NCBI GenBank assembly: GCA_020722965.1
Contig: DYJT01000007.1
Coordinates: forward strand, 30,743 to 94,742
DNA from: Brachyspira murdochii
GTDB lineage: Bacteria; Spirochaetota; JAAYUW01
Length of the DNA: 64,000 nt
Reading direction: 5' to 3'
Part shown: piece by piece, positions 36,612-45,732 of the stretch
How the letters are laid out: each line of letters opens with the position of its first letter
Position numbering within the stretch: position 1 is the first letter of the stretch
The notes under the pieces: generated by a model
What the model saw: only the letters and a program-made list of their open reading frames with translations
Database searches by the model: none
Told to the model about the DNA's origin: nothing
Program-made: the position numbers and the translations under genes

Positions 36612-38615
36612 ATGGATAAAAAAAAGATTTTGATTATTTCAATTGGAGCTTTTGCCATTATTGTCATAGCAGCTATTCTACTAACAAAAGGAATATTTAC
36701 CAATACAGATGAAAATAGGTTAAAATTAGCCCAATTTTATTTTGCAAAACAAGATTATCAATCTGCTCAAAGGGTTTTAGAAGGGATTTTATTGAAAAAT
36801 CCAGATAATCAAGAAGCCAAAAAGATGCTTGATATTGTTATAAAAGAAAAACTTAATAAAGAAAGTTCTTTGGGTAGTGGTGATATAGATACAAAACCTG
36901 ACACAAAGCCAACATCAACAAAGAATATCATAGTGATTCAAAAAGAAGTGGGAAAACCAAAAGAATTACCTTCTAGTGAAGATAAAAATAATGAAATTTC
37001 GAAGGATGATTCCAAAAAAAAGGCTTATTTAGAATTACTTAGAAAAGGCGAAGATGAATATAAGAATGGAAATTACCTAAAAGCGATAGAATATTTTAAT
37101 GAAGCATTAAAGATAAAAGATGATGATTATCTCGTATACCAAAATTTGGCTTATACATATTATGCTCTCGATGATGGATCGACTGAAAATTATAGTAAAA
37201 TTCAGAAAAACGCCGAAAAAGCTATAGATTTAAATGGTGATGCTATTGATTCTTATATTCTCCTGGGACAGTTATATTATAAATCAAAATTATATGAAAA
37301 AGCCAAGGAGATGTTTTCCAAGGCATTGGTAATTAATCCAAAAAAGATTTCTGCAATCGAAGGTCTTTTAATGTCTTTAATAGCACTTGATGATCTTGAG
37401 AATGCAAAAAAAACAGCAGAAAGTTTACTTGAAAGAGATCCAAATAATACAATAGCTAATCAGTTTTTAGGAAAGTATTATTATGATAAAGGAAATTGGG
37501 ATAAGGTTATAGAATATCTTTCCAAGGCATATGAAAAAGATAAATCAAATAAAGAACAAAACATTATGCTTGCAAAAGCATATTATATGTTGAAAAAATA
37601 TGAACAGGTAATTTCTGTCATGCTAAACTCCATTAAAAATCAACCATTTTATGTGGAAGAAGGTATGTGGTTGGCTTTGTCTTACGACAAACTTGGTAAT
37701 AGTGCATTGGCAGAGAAATATTTTAACATGGCTATCTCTTCAAACAGCGCTTTGGATGATTCATATTTATATAAGACCTATTTTAATTATGGATTATTTT
37801 TGAAAAAAAAGAATGATTTTTCTAAGGCAATAAAAATGTTTTTAAAGGTAACAGAACTGGAACCAAAATATTTACCAGCGTACATAGAACTTGGTTTTTG
37901 TTATTTTAGTATAAAAGATTATGATTCATCCATAAATTATTACGAACAAGCGGTTTCAATGGGTGATAAATCTTTTGCAACATATTATAATCTTGGTTTT
38001 GCATATTATAAAGCCAAAACAAAACAAGATTTGAATAAATCATTAACTTATTTTAGTAATGCGCTAAATGAGAATAAAAATATATCTGATGTTGAAAAAA
38101 GAAGTGATAATTTTGCGAATATTTACACCATAATTGGAAATATGATTTTAAAAGATGATAAATCAAAAGCCTTTCAATATTATAATCTGGCTGTAAAATA
38201 TTCATCTACCTATCTTGAAACTTATGAAGGGATATTGGATTGCATTCTAGAGGATACAGAGAAAAAATTGGTTGACAAAGAAAGTTTACTTAAAATTATT
38301 GAAACTGGAAACTCCAGGATTAAAATATCTGTTGAAACAAAACAACCTGTCGGAAATAATATAAAGGTCTTTTATTTAAAAGCATCACTTGCTTGCTTTA
38401 CATATGAACTATATGAAGAAGCGTATACTAATTCAATGAAAGCCATTGAAATAGATAAAAAATATGCTCAAGCCTATGATGTTGCTATAAACTCACTTAT
38501 AAAATTAGGAAATTATGAACAAGCCATAAAACTAATAGATATATATCTTGGATTTGCCGATGAAGCCAAAAAGACAGAATTGCTAAAACTGTTAGAACAA
38601 ATTTCAAACAAGTAG
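36612..38615 (+). CDS. Membrane-anchored TPR-repeat protein
   Basis: 667 residues. An N-terminal TM helix (about 5-26) with little before it suggests an inner-membrane anchor with the bulk outside the cytoplasm. One TPR at 30-70, a Lys/Ser/Pro-rich linker at about 80-130, and then 10 or more TPR units to the end (ALKIKDDDYLVYQNLAYTYY, MFSKALVINPKKISAIEGLL and others). AGGAG gives a clear ribosome site before the ATG. TPR arrays bind partner proteins; nothing identifies the partner. Similar long TPR proteins occur in spirochaete genomes. Followed by trxA with its own promoter. Confidence 0.78.
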   Translation: MDKKKILIISIGAFAIIVIAAILLTKGIFTNTDENRLKLAQFYFAKQDYQSAQRVLEGILLKNPDNQEAKKMLDIVIKEKLNKESSLGSGDIDTKPDTKPTSTKNIIVIQKEVGKPKELPSSEDKNNEISKDDSKKKAYLELLRKGEDEYKNGNYLKAIEYFNEALKIKDDDYLVYQNLAYTYYALDDGSTENYSKIQKNAEKAIDLNGDAIDSYILLGQLYYKSKLYEKAKEMFSKALVINPKKISAIEGLLMSLIALDDLENAKKTAESLLERDPNNTIANQFLGKYYYDKGNWDKVIEYLSKAYEKDKSNKEQNIMLAKAYYMLKKYEQVISVMLNSIKNQPFYVEEGMWLALSYDKLGNSALAEKYFNMAISSNSALDDSYLYKTYFNYGLFLKKKNDFSKAIKMFLKVTELEPKYLPAYIELGFCYFSIKDYDSSINYYEQAVSMGDKSFATYYNLGFAYYKAKTKQDLNKSLTYFSNALNENKNISDVEKRSDNFANIYTIIGNMILKDDKSKAFQYYNLAVKYSSTYLETYEGILDCILEDTEKKLVDKESLLKIIETGNSRIKISVETKQPVGNNIKVFYLKASLACFTYELYEEAYTNSMKAIEIDKKYAQAYDVAINSLIKLGNYEQAIKLIDIYLGFADEAKKTELLKLLEQISNK

Positions 38616-38641
38616 TAAATTTATAATTTAAATTTTGCTAT

Positions 38642-38670
38642 TTGACCTTTTTCATTTTCTTTTATATATT
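38642..38670 (+). promoter_or_regulatory. Putative trxA promoter
   Basis: TTGACC (38642-38647), 17 nt, TATATT (38665-38670). Each hexamer is one mismatch from consensus. Start near 38677 leaves a leader of about 30 nt containing GGAGG. Confidence 0.6.
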
Positions 38671-38707
38671 TTAGTTACAATTTTATATATTTTTTTTGGA
38701 GGATTTG

Positions 38708-39034
38708 ATGGGTTTATATGTTGAAGTTAATGAAGAAAATTTTGAAAATGAGGTATTAAAATCAGATTTACCAGTACTTATTGATTTTTGGGCTCCTTGG
38801 TGTGGTCCATGTAGAATTGTGGCACCTATTGTTGAGGAAATTGCTAAAGAATATCTAGGAAAATTAAAGGTATGTAAGATTAATACAGATGAATCGCAGG
38901 ATCTTGCTATGAAATATCAGATTGTATCGATACCTACTCTTTCAATATTCAAGGGCGGAAATGAGTTAAAAAGGCAGATTGGTGCAGTACCCAAAACAAT
39001 ACTTAAAAGATTGATCGATCCTATAGTATCTTAA
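38708..39034 (+). CDS. trxA: Thioredoxin
   Basis: The ATG at 38708 lies 5 nt after GGAGG (38698-38702); the longer frame from TTG 38696 would start inside that Shine-Dalgarno and is rejected. 108 residues, standard thioredoxin: DFWAPWCGPCR with redox Cys32 and Cys35, and cis-proline in SIPTLSIFKGG. Cytosolic disulfide reductase, expected to be reduced by TrxB (57645-58562) and to serve NrdJ. Its stop TAA overlaps the stop of the convergent receiver gene in a shared TTAA. Confidence 0.96.
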   Translation: MGLYVEVNEENFENEVLKSDLPVLIDFWAPWCGPCRIVAPIVEEIAKEYLGKLKVCKINTDESQDLAMKYQIVSIPTLSIFKGGNELKRQIGAVPKTILKRLIDPIVS

Positions 39035-39399
39035 TTACTTAAAGCATTTTTTACGGTATCAATGACTTGGGGGATATGGAAAGGTTTATCAAAAAAAGCA
39101 ACTATATTATATTTTGAGAGGTTGTCTTTTGATATACTACCCATATTCCCTGAAATAACGATAAATTTTATCTTTGGATTTGCATGATATATAGCTTTTA
39201 TAGCAGATTCTCCATTCATTTGTGGCATCATTAGATCCATTATAACAAGATCAACATCTTCAGAAATAGCCACCTTAAAGGCTTCTCTACCATTGTAAGC
39301 CTGTTTTATATTGAAATTCTCGGATTCTAAAATTGTTTTTAACATCGCATTTAGTTGAGTATTATCATCAACAATTAATACATTTTGACTTGATTTCAC
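39031..39399 (-). CDS. Stand-alone receiver response regulator
   Basis: 122 residues from GTG at 39399, with GGAG 6 nt upstream; a TTG at 39411 would overlap that site. Only a receiver domain: VDDN acid pair near 10-11, phospho-acceptor Asp in VIMDLMMPQMNG near residue 49, and Lys in FDKPF near 105. It lies 20 nt downstream of the degenerate CheB-like gene in the same direction, so the two look like a CheB split into separate receiver and effector chains. Partner kinase unknown. Confidence 0.88.
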   Translation of the reverse strand: MKSSQNVLIVDDNTQLNAMLKTILESENFNIKQAYNGREAFKVAISEDVDLVIMDLMMPQMNGESAIKAIYHANPKIKFIVISGNMGSISKDNLSKYNIVAFFDKPFHIPQVIDTVKNALSN

Positions 39400-39419
39400 T
39401 TTCGTCTCCAAAAGATTTA

Positions 39420-39992
39420 TTATAAGAATAATTCTTTAATCTTTATTGGTATTTCATCAAGGTTAGAAATCATGGTATAACATTTTTCATCAATTAATTT
39501 TTTAGGTAATTCTACCTCAAATTTTAAAACTAGATTGGGATTTTCTTCTATATTTTGTACTATTATCGGAATATTATTCTCTTTCGCTAATTTGCATGTC
39601 TCAGCTAAATCTTCTTTTGGCAATAGTCCAGAAAGAAAAACTAAAATTGTTTTCATCCTTTTTTCAACTGTACTTTTAATAAAATTATAGATAGGCTTTT
39701 TTGCTTTTTCTGATTCAATGGCTTTTATCTCTTTTTTGCCAGTAATTTCAATGACAGTTCCACTTTTTGGCATAAAAATTTTATTTTCGAACTTAATTTC
39801 TTTATCAACTATTTCAATGGGAATTTGAGCCTTCTCTTGAAAAACCTGAGAAAAAATCAAATCAAAACCAACAGGTAAATTTTGAACTATTATTATAGGA
39901 ATTTCAAAAGATTTATCTAATTTATCTATAATTGAATAAAGCGCTTTTGGCCCTCCCGAGGTAATAACAAAAGTAACAAAATCATATTTCAT
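39420..39992 (-). CDS. CheB methylesterase-like protein lacking the catalytic triad
   Basis: 190 residues that align with the CheB esterase domain from its first strand to the end. VTFVITSGGPKAL matches VAIGASTGGTVAL of the window's own CheB with catalytic Ser replaced by Thr11 (Ser12 follows); IVQNLPVGF matches VVQHMPPTF with His replaced by Asn38; LSGLLPKED replaces LTGMGKDG with loss of the Asp. There is no receiver domain on this chain. It is therefore probably a non-catalytic regulator or a binding protein. The ATG at 39992 is followed downstream by a receiver gene in the same operon. Function unknown. Confidence 0.72.
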   Translation of the reverse strand: MKYDFVTFVITSGGPKALYSIIDKLDKSFEIPIIIVQNLPVGFDLIFSQVFQEKAQIPIEIVDKEIKFENKIFMPKSGTVIEITGKKEIKAIESEKAKKPIYNFIKSTVEKRMKTILVFLSGLLPKEDLAETCKLAKENNIPIIVQNIEENPNLVLKFEVELPKKLIDEKCYTMISNLDEIPIKIKELFL

Positions 39993-40103
39993 TTAATCTT
40001 CCAAAAAAGGATATTTTATATTTTATCTATAATATATATTTTAAATTTTGCAAATACAAAAACAATCATTGACTTTTAATATAAGTCTATTAATGTGTGA
40101 TTG

Positions 40104-40454
40104 ATGAAAATTAAACAGATTATAGAAATTGCTCAAGCCACTGTTTATAATTGCCCCAACTATGAATTTGAAGTATTCTATACATTTGCATCAGATCTGA
40201 TGAGTGATCTTCTTTTGCATGGTTCAAATTATGGCGATATCGCACTATTGGTCACCGGTTTAGCAAATCCACAGGTTATAAGAACAGCTGAAGTCCTGGA
40301 TTTAAAAGCCATACTACTTGTTAGAGGTAAAAAACCCTCCGCAGAATTGGTAAACCTCGCCAAAGAAAACAATATGATACTTTTATCCACAGAATTCGGT
40401 ATGTACAAAACTTGTGGTGAACTTTACAAATATGATTTAAAACCTCTATTTTAA
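40104..40454 (+). CDS. DRTGG-domain protein
   Basis: 116 residues from ATG 40104 (TTG at 40101 is in frame too). The sequence is a single DRTGG-type domain: a short N-terminal helix, SDLMSDLLLHGSNYGDIALL, ANPQVIRTAEVLDLKAILLVRG and ENNMILLSTEFGMYKTCGELY. DRTGG domains occur alone or beside CBS domains and in HPr-kinase-like proteins, and may bind nucleotides or act as regulators. No Shine-Dalgarno is visible; a TTGACT/TAATGT pair would start transcription right at the ATG. Two nt separate it from the DUF4416 gene, so they are co-translated. Confidence 0.75.
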   Translation: MKIKQIIEIAQATVYNCPNYEFEVFYTFASDLMSDLLLHGSNYGDIALLVTGLANPQVIRTAEVLDLKAILLVRGKKPSAELVNLAKENNMILLSTEFGMYKTCGELYKYDLKPLF

Positions 40455-40456
40455 TT

Positions 40457-40999
40457 ATGGGTGAATATCAAACGCAAAGAAAGGTTAAATTATTCTGCGG
40501 GATTTTGTATTCAGATCCCGAAATATTCGATAAAGTAAAAACTATTCTTGAAAAGGAATTTTCAAAAATAGATTATATATCCCAAACAATTAAATTTTCT
40601 TATACATCATATTATAACCTTGAGATGGGAGAAGAAATTTACAGGCTTTATCTTTCCTTTATAGATTTGATCTACCCAACTCAACTTGCAGATATTAAAA
40701 AAAAGACAAATGAAATTGAAGACATTTTTAAAAATGATGGGAAAAGAAGGATAAATATCGATCCAGGTTATATAAGTCTTAGTAATCTGGTCCTTGCGAC
40801 AACAAAAAATTACTCTCATAGAATAGCTATCTCAAAAGAGATATATGCCGAGGTAACTCTTATTTATAAAAAAAACAGCTTTACACCATTAGAGTGGACA
40901 TATCCCGATTACAAAGATCCTCAGAATATTTTGTCTTTTGACAAAATAAGAAAGATTCTATCGAATCAACTAAAAGATAAAAATATAGATCTATCTTAG
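40457..40999 (+). CDS. DUF4416 family protein
   Basis: 180 residues matching DUF4416 proteins: VKLFCGILYSDPEIFDKVK at the start, then FSYTSYYNLEMGEEIYRLYL, RRINIDPGYISLSNLVLATT and a C-terminal TYPDYKDP. The family is found in spirochaetes, deltaproteobacteria and other didermic anaerobes and is often labelled a GTP-binding protein without evidence I know of. Starts 2 nt after the DRTGG gene. The last 9 nt overlap the convergent secreted-protein gene. Function unknown. Confidence 0.8.
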   Translation: MGEYQTQRKVKLFCGILYSDPEIFDKVKTILEKEFSKIDYISQTIKFSYTSYYNLEMGEEIYRLYLSFIDLIYPTQLADIKKKTNEIEDIFKNDGKRRINIDPGYISLSNLVLATTKNYSHRIAISKEIYAEVTLIYKKNSFTPLEWTYPDYKDPQNILSFDKIRKILSNQLKDKNIDLS

Positions 41000-42229
41000 T
41001 TTATAAACTATCCCAAAATAATTATCATTACTTAAAATATTTGTATTATTAATTAGATTATCGTAATTAATTTTTGAATACATCTCTATCAACAAAGAAT
41101 ATCCTTTTGTAAAATAGATAGATGGAATAGTTATCTTGTTTAACAAAAAGCCTTCAATAATTAAATATCCTGAATAGTCATACAAACTGATTTTTGAAAG
41201 TTGAAAGAATTCATTTTGTTTTAAATTTAGCTCAAAATAATCTTGATTAATAAAATGATAATCTATAATATTATAGATTTTTTCAAATATTTTATCATCA
41301 TCTACATTTGCAATACTATCGAAAAAGATAGATGAAAGGCTTTTAGTATTTATAGTTTTAAACTCTTTTACATTAAAATTGTATGTCAAATACGGAATTT
41401 GTAAATTTGAATCAGAATAATTTTTAATTATTAAATCTGCAGGAAAAGAAAAATGAATATACTGTTTAAATTTTGTGAAAAACTGATAATCATTACTACC
41501 AATATTAATCCAGTAAGGGCTTGAAGGTTTTGTTTTTAAAACAATTGGTAATTTTAAGAATAAATTTTCTGACATTAAAATAAAAAAATCGGGATGTAAT
41601 TCTTTATCGAAATCAAAATAATATCCATTACTTACCGCATAATTTAAAAATAAATTGGAACCATTTTCATCTTCTTTTACTTGGGAAAAATAAAAAAAGA
41701 GGTTGTTTTGTTCGTTTTCGATATAAAAAATAAAAAATTTATCGTTAGGTTTATAATTAAAACTAATCTTACCATCTTTATCTGTGTAATAAGTTTTAAA
41801 GTTTCCGTAATTATTTATTAACAATACACTTTTATTAATTAGCGGTGAATTATTTAAATATATTGTTCTTGAATAGTTTATATTCTTATCTTCCTTGAAT
41901 TCATATTTCAAATATTCAAGATTAATTTTAATCTCGCCTTTCCAGTATTCTGGCAATTGTATTAATTTTGCTATAAATCCTGGTTTTGAAATAGCCAGGA
42001 TTCCACCTTTGTTTTCAAAAATAAAATACCCTTGATTATCCGTTACTCCAATAGGCTTAAAATCTAATGAAATTGCCACTAAATTCAAAGGTTGTCCTGC
42101 ACAATCATAAACAAATAATTTTAACAGATTTGGAGGATTGGTTTGTTGTGCATTTATAAAACAAGAAAAAATAATGCAATATAGAAATAAAAAACTAACT
42201 ATAGCATAAGATAATAATTTTCTTTTCAT
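40991..42229 (-). CDS. Secreted protein with carboxypeptidase-regulatory-like domain
   Basis: 412 residues with a signal peptide (about 1-27, cleavage after INAQ). Residues about 35-105 look like a CarboxypepD_reg beta-sandwich: LFVYDCAGQPLNLVAISLD, IGVTDNQGYFIF, then ILAISKPGFIAKLI. A second similar but more divergent unit occurs at about 118-175 (SVLLINNYGNFKTYYTDKDG). The rest is rich in Phe/Tyr/Asn and matches no family I recognise. Likely periplasmic or outer surface. The upstream region is an A/T-homopolymer-rich tract. Function unknown. Confidence 0.65.
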   Translation of the reverse strand: MKRKLLSYAIVSFLFLYCIIFSCFINAQQTNPPNLLKLFVYDCAGQPLNLVAISLDFKPIGVTDNQGYFIFENKGGILAISKPGFIAKLIQLPEYWKGEIKINLEYLKYEFKEDKNINYSRTIYLNNSPLINKSVLLINNYGNFKTYYTDKDGKISFNYKPNDKFFIFYIENEQNNLFFYFSQVKEDENGSNLFLNYAVSNGYYFDFDKELHPDFFILMSENLFLKLPIVLKTKPSSPYWINIGSNDYQFFTKFKQYIHFSFPADLIIKNYSDSNLQIPYLTYNFNVKEFKTINTKSLSSIFFDSIANVDDDKIFEKIYNIIDYHFINQDYFELNLKQNEFFQLSKISLYDYSGYLIIEGFLLNKITIPSIYFTKGYSLLIEMYSKINYDNLINNTNILSNDNYFGIVYKLR

Positions 42230-42563
42230 AACTTAAAATTTAATTTTAATAAATCTTCTATATTCTCTATTTTTATTCTTTATTTTTTTTCTGTATTTTT
42301 TGTCTGTATTTTTTTAATCAAATTTTTTATATCTATTTTTTTTCTTTATATTCTTTATTAAATTTTCTTTATCAAATTTTTTTCTATTTTTTTTATTATC
42401 GAAATTAAAGGCTGAATTATTTATCTATTACAAAATGCCCATAACAAATTTTAACTAAAGTTTGTTAAATATAATTTTAGGCTTGTTTAATGACAGTTTA
42501 TTTTAGCTAATATGTTGTATAACCTATTCTGAATAATTTTATTGGCTAAATACTTTAATTTAC
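42230..42563. other. Intergenic region, 334 nt, T-rich on plus strand, no gene seen
   Basis: Positions about 42250-42400 are a pyrimidine-rich tract with many T6-T8 runs spaced roughly 13-15 nt and separated by TCTGTA-, TATC- or AAA-type spacers. The remainder (42400-42563) is ordinary AT-rich sequence with a weak inverted repeat AACAAA...TTTGTT around 42440-42466. No ORF, terminator or convincing promoter was found on either strand. Confidence 0.6.
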
Positions 42564-43700
42564 CTATAATTTAAAGTTATTATAGTTTTCTATTAAAAAT
42601 CTATACAATTCAAATCCAGTCAAAAGAGCTTTTTCGTCAGGGTCAAAATCTGGGGTATGAAGTTTCTGATTTTCCTTTTTTTTAACTCCCAAAAAAAAGT
42701 AAATCCCGGGTATCTCTTTTAAAAAATAGCTAAAATCATCCGAAATCATGACTATAGGGCTCTTTATAATTTTAAACTTTTTATCTTCCTTTTTTATATA
42801 CAGATTTTCAAAATTTTTAACAATATTTTCATCATTATAAATTGGAAGGTATTTAGAAATTTCCCTGTAAAAATAACTAAAATTATAAGAGAGCCTTAAG
42901 CCATCTAATAAATTACAGATTTCGCTATTCAAAAATTCATAAGTTTTTTCTTTTAAAAATCTAAAGGTACCACCAATTATAGCCTTTTTAGTAAAAACAT
43001 TTGGGATATCAAAACCTTTTAACTTACCGATTGTTATTAAAGCAGGATCAAATATATCTTTTTTTCTTGATAAAAGTGATTGAATTGAATTATAGAACTG
43101 TGCGAAAACATATAGTAAATCAGTTGATAAATTTATCTGAGCCCCATGTCCTCCTGGGCCATTTAATTCAATCTCAAACTCACAGCTACCAGCCCATGCT
43201 GAACCAGCCGTAAAAGCTATTTCATCATAATTATATTCTGGATTTACATGAATTCCAAAGATAAGATCTGGTCTTTTATAAAGATTTAAAACATCACTTA
43301 AAATCATCTTCAAAGCTCCACCTCCACCCTCTTCTGCTGGTTGGAATATCAAAAGTAGATTACATGGTGGTGGATTATCCTTATAAAAATCAGCTATCGC
43401 AAGCAAAATAGCCATATGAAAATCATGTCCACACGCATGCATAAATCCTTCATGCTGACTTTTAAAATCAAAATCATTCTCTTCTTTTACAGCAAGTCCA
43501 TCTATATCTGCTCTGAAACCTATGGTAAAATCATCTTTCCCTTTTAAAAAGGCCACGATACCAGTTTTTAAAGATTCCCTAAAATCAATTCTCATATTAA
43601 TAAGTTGATCTTTTATAAAACTAGAAGTTTTAAATTCCTTAAAACAGAGCTCTGGTATCTTATGTAATTGCCTTCTAAAATTTACTATTTTATCTAGCAT
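42564..43700 (-). CDS. M20-family amidohydrolase (hippurate/IAA-amino-acid hydrolase type)
   Basis: 378 residues. Metal-binding residues are in GFRADIDGLAV (near 61) and HACGHDFH (88-95); catalytic Glu in FQPAEEGGGGAL; dimerisation-domain signature GPGGHGAQ; C-terminal metal His in KLHTPDFD. The family removes acyl or amino-acid groups from N-acyl amino acids or releases diaminopimelate from N-acetyl-L,L-DAP. The substrate cannot be read from sequence. GGAAA sits before the ATG. Next to an M23 peptidase gene upstream (68 nt gap), so a link to cell-wall turnover is possible but unproven. Confidence 0.88.
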   Translation of the reverse strand: MLDKIVNFRRQLHKIPELCFKEFKTSSFIKDQLINMRIDFRESLKTGIVAFLKGKDDFTIGFRADIDGLAVKEENDFDFKSQHEGFMHACGHDFHMAILLAIADFYKDNPPPCNLLLIFQPAEEGGGGALKMILSDVLNLYKRPDLIFGIHVNPEYNYDEIAFTAGSAWAGSCEFEIELNGPGGHGAQINLSTDLLYVFAQFYNSIQSLLSRKKDIFDPALITIGKLKGFDIPNVFTKKAIIGGTFRFLKEKTYEFLNSEICNLLDGLRLSYNFSYFYREISKYLPIYNDENIVKNFENLYIKKEDKKFKIIKSPIVMISDDFSYFLKEIPGIYFFLGVKKKENQKLHTPDFDPDEKALLTGFELYRFLIENYNNFKL

Positions 43701-43768
43701 GGTAATTTCCTTCTATTAAAATTTCTCATTTTTTTAAATATAATTATTTCTTCAATTTAAGACTTAAT

Positions 43769-44770
43769 TTATTTAAACTTTAAATTTTTAATTATTTTAA
43801 AATTTTCCTCGAGCTCATTCATCTCTTCTATCAATGATAAAGGATCTATACTAAAACCCAATAGAACTGCACCAAAATGCAGATGTGGACCAGTTGAAAC
43901 ACCTGTACTTCCCGAGAGTCCAATTATCTCGCCTGCAAAAACTATTTGCCCCTCATTTACAAAAACCTTATTTAAATGAAAGTAAGATGTATATAACCCA
44001 AAACCATGATCTAAATATATGCAATTCCCTCTAGTTAGTGAATAGCCGGCAAAGGAGACTTTACCACTTGATGTAGCAAAAACCCTGGTATTTTCGGATG
44101 CTTTTAAATCTACTCCAAGATGAATAGATGTGTACAAAGTATTCCCTTTTTTATCTTTATATATTCGACTATTACCAAATGCAGATATCACTTTCATAAA
44201 TTCGAGAGGATTTTCAAATGGCAATGTAAAATATCTCAAAGGCGATTTTTTACTTAATAATTCGTTAAAAAATTTGGTTTCCTTTTCTCTTATATCCTTA
44301 TTTTTTGTCGATACAATTGTTTTTTTTTGATTATTTAAAATTATCAACGATTTAATAGCAGTATTATTTTCTTTGATCGGTATGTTAAAGGATACAGAAC
44401 CATTATTTTTGACAATATTTAAAGTTATACTGGTTTTTTTGCTATTTAAAGCAATGGTAAAAAATGATAATTTAAAATTCCCATTTTCTATAAGATCAAG
44501 TTCTACTTTATCTAAAAATATTTTGTTAATCTCCTTTTTAAATATCAATATTGTATTTATTTTTCCTTTTTGTACATAAGATGGAATTATGACTCCATCT
44601 GTAAAAAAAGCAACCTTTGAATCTCCTAATACTATTTTACTCTGTTGAGCTGTTACACAAAACAAAAATAAAACAATAAAAAATATTAATAGAAAGAAAT
44701 AGGTGATAGAAATTTTAAATTTTTTTAATAATTTTTCTTTTAATAGTTTTTTTATTTTTATAAAGTCCAT
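43769..44770 (-). CDS. M23-family (LytM) metallopeptidase, membrane-anchored
   Basis: 333 residues. Uncleaved N-terminal TM helix or signal (about 20-41), a beta-rich domain about 45-160, then an M23 domain about 190-325. Zinc ligands are His217 and Asp221 in HLGVD and His298 in HLHFG; the other catalytic His is in YFHLNKV near 265. All are intact, so it should cut peptidoglycan cross-bridges in the periplasm. The C-terminus SIDPLSLI is typical. The Shine-Dalgarno is weak. It diverges from ttcA. Confidence 0.9.
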   Translation of the reverse strand: MDFIKIKKLLKEKLLKKFKISITYFFLLIFFIVLFLFCVTAQQSKIVLGDSKVAFFTDGVIIPSYVQKGKINTILIFKKEINKIFLDKVELDLIENGNFKLSFFTIALNSKKTSITLNIVKNNGSVSFNIPIKENNTAIKSLIILNNQKKTIVSTKNKDIREKETKFFNELLSKKSPLRYFTLPFENPLEFMKVISAFGNSRIYKDKKGNTLYTSIHLGVDLKASENTRVFATSSGKVSFAGYSLTRGNCIYLDHGFGLYTSYFHLNKVFVNEGQIVFAGEIIGLSGSTGVSTGPHLHFGAVLLGFSIDPLSLIEEMNELEENFKIIKNLKFK

Positions 44771-44883
44771 AGCTTAAATATTAACGGCTTTTCAATTATA
44801 AATTTAATCTATTTAAAATATAACATAATTTAAATTATTTACATTATAGCTTTTTTTGATTTTTTTAAGTAAGGAATTTATTT

Positions 44884-45669
44884 ATGAGATGCAATGATAA
44901 ACTTAAAATCGAACTTTTAAAGATTATGGGTAGAGCTATAATCGACTATAATATGATAGATGAAAATGATAATATCATGGTCTGTCTATCTGGTGGGAAA
45001 GATTCAATAACTTTACTCGATCTTCTTTATGAAAACTTAAAAATAAGAATATTTCCCAAAAAATATAAATTGACAGCCTTTCATATTACCCTTAATAAAG
45101 AAACGCAAAGTTATAAGGACTTACAGAATTATTGTGAAGAAAGAGGAATTCAATTTAAACTTAAGATCTCCGATCTACATCCATTCATAGCAAAACATGA
45201 GAATCATAGAAAAAATCCATGCTATATCTGCTCACAGATAAGAAGAAAATGGTTTTTAGATGAAGCCGATTCATTGGGCATTAAAAAAATCGCTTTAGGA
45301 CATACACTTGATGATATTGTAACAACTTCAATAATGAATATATTTTTTAATAGAACTTTAGCATCTGAATTGCCAAGACTTTCAATTCTCGATGATAAGT
45401 TTTGGTTCATAAGACCTATTGCGTATATGAAAGAAAAGGATATTTATACCTATTCAAAAGAAAATAGGTTGCCTGTAATTAAAAGTAGATGCACAATAGG
45501 TGATAACAAAAGAAGAAAAAGGATCCAAAGACTTTTAGACGAACTTGAAGCCGAATTCCCATATATTAAAAAGAATATTTTTGCATCGTTTAGAAACCCA
45601 AGCCCTAAATTCTTCCTTAATAATAGTTTTTCACCCCCAGATTATAAAGGGAAAAAATATAGGCCATAG
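44884..45669 (+). CDS. ttcA: tRNA 2-thiocytidine synthetase TtcA-like
   Basis: 261 residues. PP-loop SGGKDS at 36-41 binds ATP; Cys113 and Cys116 (PCYICS) plus Cys203 (SRCTIGD) are the three Fe-S cluster cysteines of the TtcA family. GHTLDDIVTTSIMN follows the PP-loop domain. It would thiolate cytidine 32 of certain tRNAs with an iron-sulfur cluster. AAGGA is found 7-8 nt before the ATG. Convergent with thyX, with a 63 nt gap that holds no hairpin terminator. Confidence 0.88.
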   Translation: MRCNDKLKIELLKIMGRAIIDYNMIDENDNIMVCLSGGKDSITLLDLLYENLKIRIFPKKYKLTAFHITLNKETQSYKDLQNYCEERGIQFKLKISDLHPFIAKHENHRKNPCYICSQIRRKWFLDEADSLGIKKIALGHTLDDIVTTSIMNIFFNRTLASELPRLSILDDKFWFIRPIAYMKEKDIYTYSKENRLPVIKSRCTIGDNKRRKRIQRLLDELEAEFPYIKKNIFASFRNPSPKFFLNNSFSPPDYKGKKYRP

Positions 45670-45732
45670 ACACCTTAAATTAATTTAAATATTGCGCCTT
45701 GAAAATAACTCAATTTATTTCTTTAATTTATG

